Source: Mesostigma viride
Lineage: Eukaryota; Streptophyta; Mesostigmatophyceae; Mesostigmatales; Mesostigmataceae
Length of the DNA: 64,000 bases
Assembly (NCBI GenBank): GCA_009746045.1
Contig: RPFO01000041.1
Location: 7,076,026-7,140,025, forward strand
Reading direction: 5' to 3'
Every line of letters starts with the position of its first letter. Position 1 is the stretch's first letter. This document shows, piece after piece, positions 62,895 through 64,000 of this stretch. Made by a program: the position numbers and the translations under genes. A model generated the notes under the pieces. The model worked only from the letters and a program-made list of their open reading frames with translations, was not told the DNA's origin and did no database searches.

Positions 62895-64000
62895 GGCCAG
62901 ACCGATGGTAGGGCGGCGAAGAAGGTGAAGCGGCCCGAGCAAGTCCAAATGAGGTCCACCCCAGCTGAGCTGCGGGACGAGATTCTTAAGAGGTGGGACA
63001 AGTTCACCGTGCACTGCTTTACGGCCTGGTCGCAGGCGGATACAATCAAGGATCGGGAGAAGAACCTGAGAGAGGGGGACGTGCTCGTGCACGGCGACTG
63101 GGCCGAGAACTACGAGAACAGCAACTACGTCCAACTGCAGTCGCAGTACTTCCACAAGCGCAGCCACATCCTGATGCCCATGATCGTGCGTTATCGGCTC
63201 AACGGCGAGCTGGAAAAGCGCGTCTTCAGTTACGTTAAATAGTGACGGAACCTTTTGCCGCCTGAGGCAAATCGGTCCGTAACACTATTTTGCCCGGAAT
63301 AACCACTTCCGAGCACCCAAGTTAATTCGGCCGAATTAACTTGGGTGCTCGGAAGTGGTTATTCCGGGCAAAATAGTGTTACGGACCGATTTGCCTCAGG
63401 CGGCAAAAGGTTCCGTCACTATTTAACGTAACTAAAACCCGTGCACCTTGGAGGTCAGGGGTTCGAATCCTCACTGAGGCAGCTCCGGCGCATTTAGTGG
63501 TGCGTGCTCAGCGGCCTAGGCGGATGTCTCGGGCTCTTCGTCCCCCCTCCACGAGGCCAGGTTTTAGTTACGTTAAATAGTGACGGAACCTTTTTGCCCA
63601 CTGAGGCAAATCGGGCCGGAACACTATTTTGCCCGGAATAACCACTTCCGAGCACCCAAGTTAATTCGGCCGAATTAACTTGGGTGCTCGGAAGTGGTTA
63701 TTCCGGGCAAAATAGTGTTCCGGCCCGATTTGCCTCAGTGGGCAAAAAGGTTCCGTCACTATTTAACGTAACTTCTTCCTGGGGGGTTCCAGTATCAAGC
63801 GGGGCGAGCGCGCACTCGTATACGCTCTTCGCAAGATTCTGGAAACCCTGCGGGTAGAAGTAGGGGTAGAGGTGCGAAACCTGTACATGTGCTCGGACAA
63901 CTGCGCGGTGCAGTTTAAGTCCAGGTACGTGATTAACCAGATTAACGGTCTGCTCATGGGGGATCCCGACCTGCAGGCCTTTGAGTTCCACTACATGGGG
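62895..64000 (+). CDS. DDE-transposase-like gene, exon 2 (split by foldback, runs off window)
   Basis: The frame reads GQTDGRAAKKVKRPEQ, STPAELRDEILKRWDKF, VLVHGDWAENYENSNYVQLQ, then after the foldback element (63228-63773) GSSIKRGERALVYALRKILE, NLYMCSDNCAVQFKSRY and AFEFHYMG. Removing the insertion and one duplication restores the frame exactly. HGDWAENY and SDNCAVQFK resemble, from memory, an uncharacterised eukaryotic family with HxDFxENY and SDGxxxQYK blocks, read as RNase H-fold (DDE) transposase relatives. The C-terminus lies beyond the window. Confidence 0.5.
63228..63773. mobile_element. Foldback element, P-M-P (546 bp)
   Basis: P palindromes at 63228-63433 and 63566-63773 flank M (63434-63565). 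Target duplication tcttc (63223-63227, 63774-63778). Both P copies differ from those at 9588, with changes mirrored in both arms. M carries the B-box-like GGTTCGAATCC at 63460-63470. Confidence 0.9.

Noticed and set aside
1-64000. endogenous retrovirus or virus insertion
   Set aside because: No envelope-like gene; all LTR elements fit Copia or Gypsy retrotransposons or their non-autonomous derivatives.

Overview
This window is a densely nested stack of eukaryotic transposable elements. No ordinary cellular gene is secure; the best candidate, a split gene at the right edge, may itself be a transposase. It is clearly eukaryotic: LTR retrotransposons of Copia and Gypsy type, a LINE with a restriction-like endonuclease, TIR and foldback elements, AATAAA signals, TATA boxes and a GT-AG intron. 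GC-rich coding sequence and protein-coding LINE/Copia families of this style suggest a green alga or another microbial eukaryote. The species cannot be told from the sequence. Element names used here: T, G1, C0-C3, L1-L4, N1-N2, P and X.

Left third (1-16.7 kb): an old minus-strand Copia-like element, C0, is split by T (1213-12034; target duplication ctgct). T is a tandem pair of a non-autonomous element that shares its middle LTR and encodes only Gag plus a protease. The middle LTR carries two nested LINE tails (L4, L3). The second internal region carries a foldback element (P units, 9588-10469). A diverged Gypsy LTR and leader follow at 15.6-16.7 kb.

Centre (16.8-43.7 kb): a minus-strand Gypsy element, G1, runs between target duplications gtttc. 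Its left LTR is split by C1, a full Copia-like element (17068-26120; duplication gtgta), which contains LINE copy L2. Its reverse transcriptase is split by L1, a full-length LINE (30111-36709; 20-bp duplication) with seven 170-bp 5' monomers and PHD, RING and C2H2 fingers. Its right LTR is split by N1, a TIR element without target duplication, which contains a TTAA-flanked piggyBac-like element. G1 has an integrase zinc-binding remnant, but GC-rich sequence of unknown origin stands where the integrase core should be.

Right third (43.7-64 kb): simple repeats and minisatellites, then a partial Copia-like copy, C2 (with N2 inside), then X. X is a polyQ/coiled-coil Gag-like ORF followed by a Cys-rich, DDE-transposase-like split gene. 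X is interrupted by C3 (53502-61949, minus strand; duplication cagat) and by a second foldback element (63228-63773; duplication tcttc).

The most interesting system is the C family (C0-C3). It has an extra ORF1 before gag, an apparent in-frame UGA (UGA-CUA) between gag and pol, and the order integrase, protease, RT, RNase H, with an Asp-Thr-Asn-Ser protease motif. Also notable are the foldback elements, whose perfect 206-bp palindromes change both arms together, and the finger-rich LINE. Many insertions have their empty site elsewhere in the window, so the order of nesting can be read directly.
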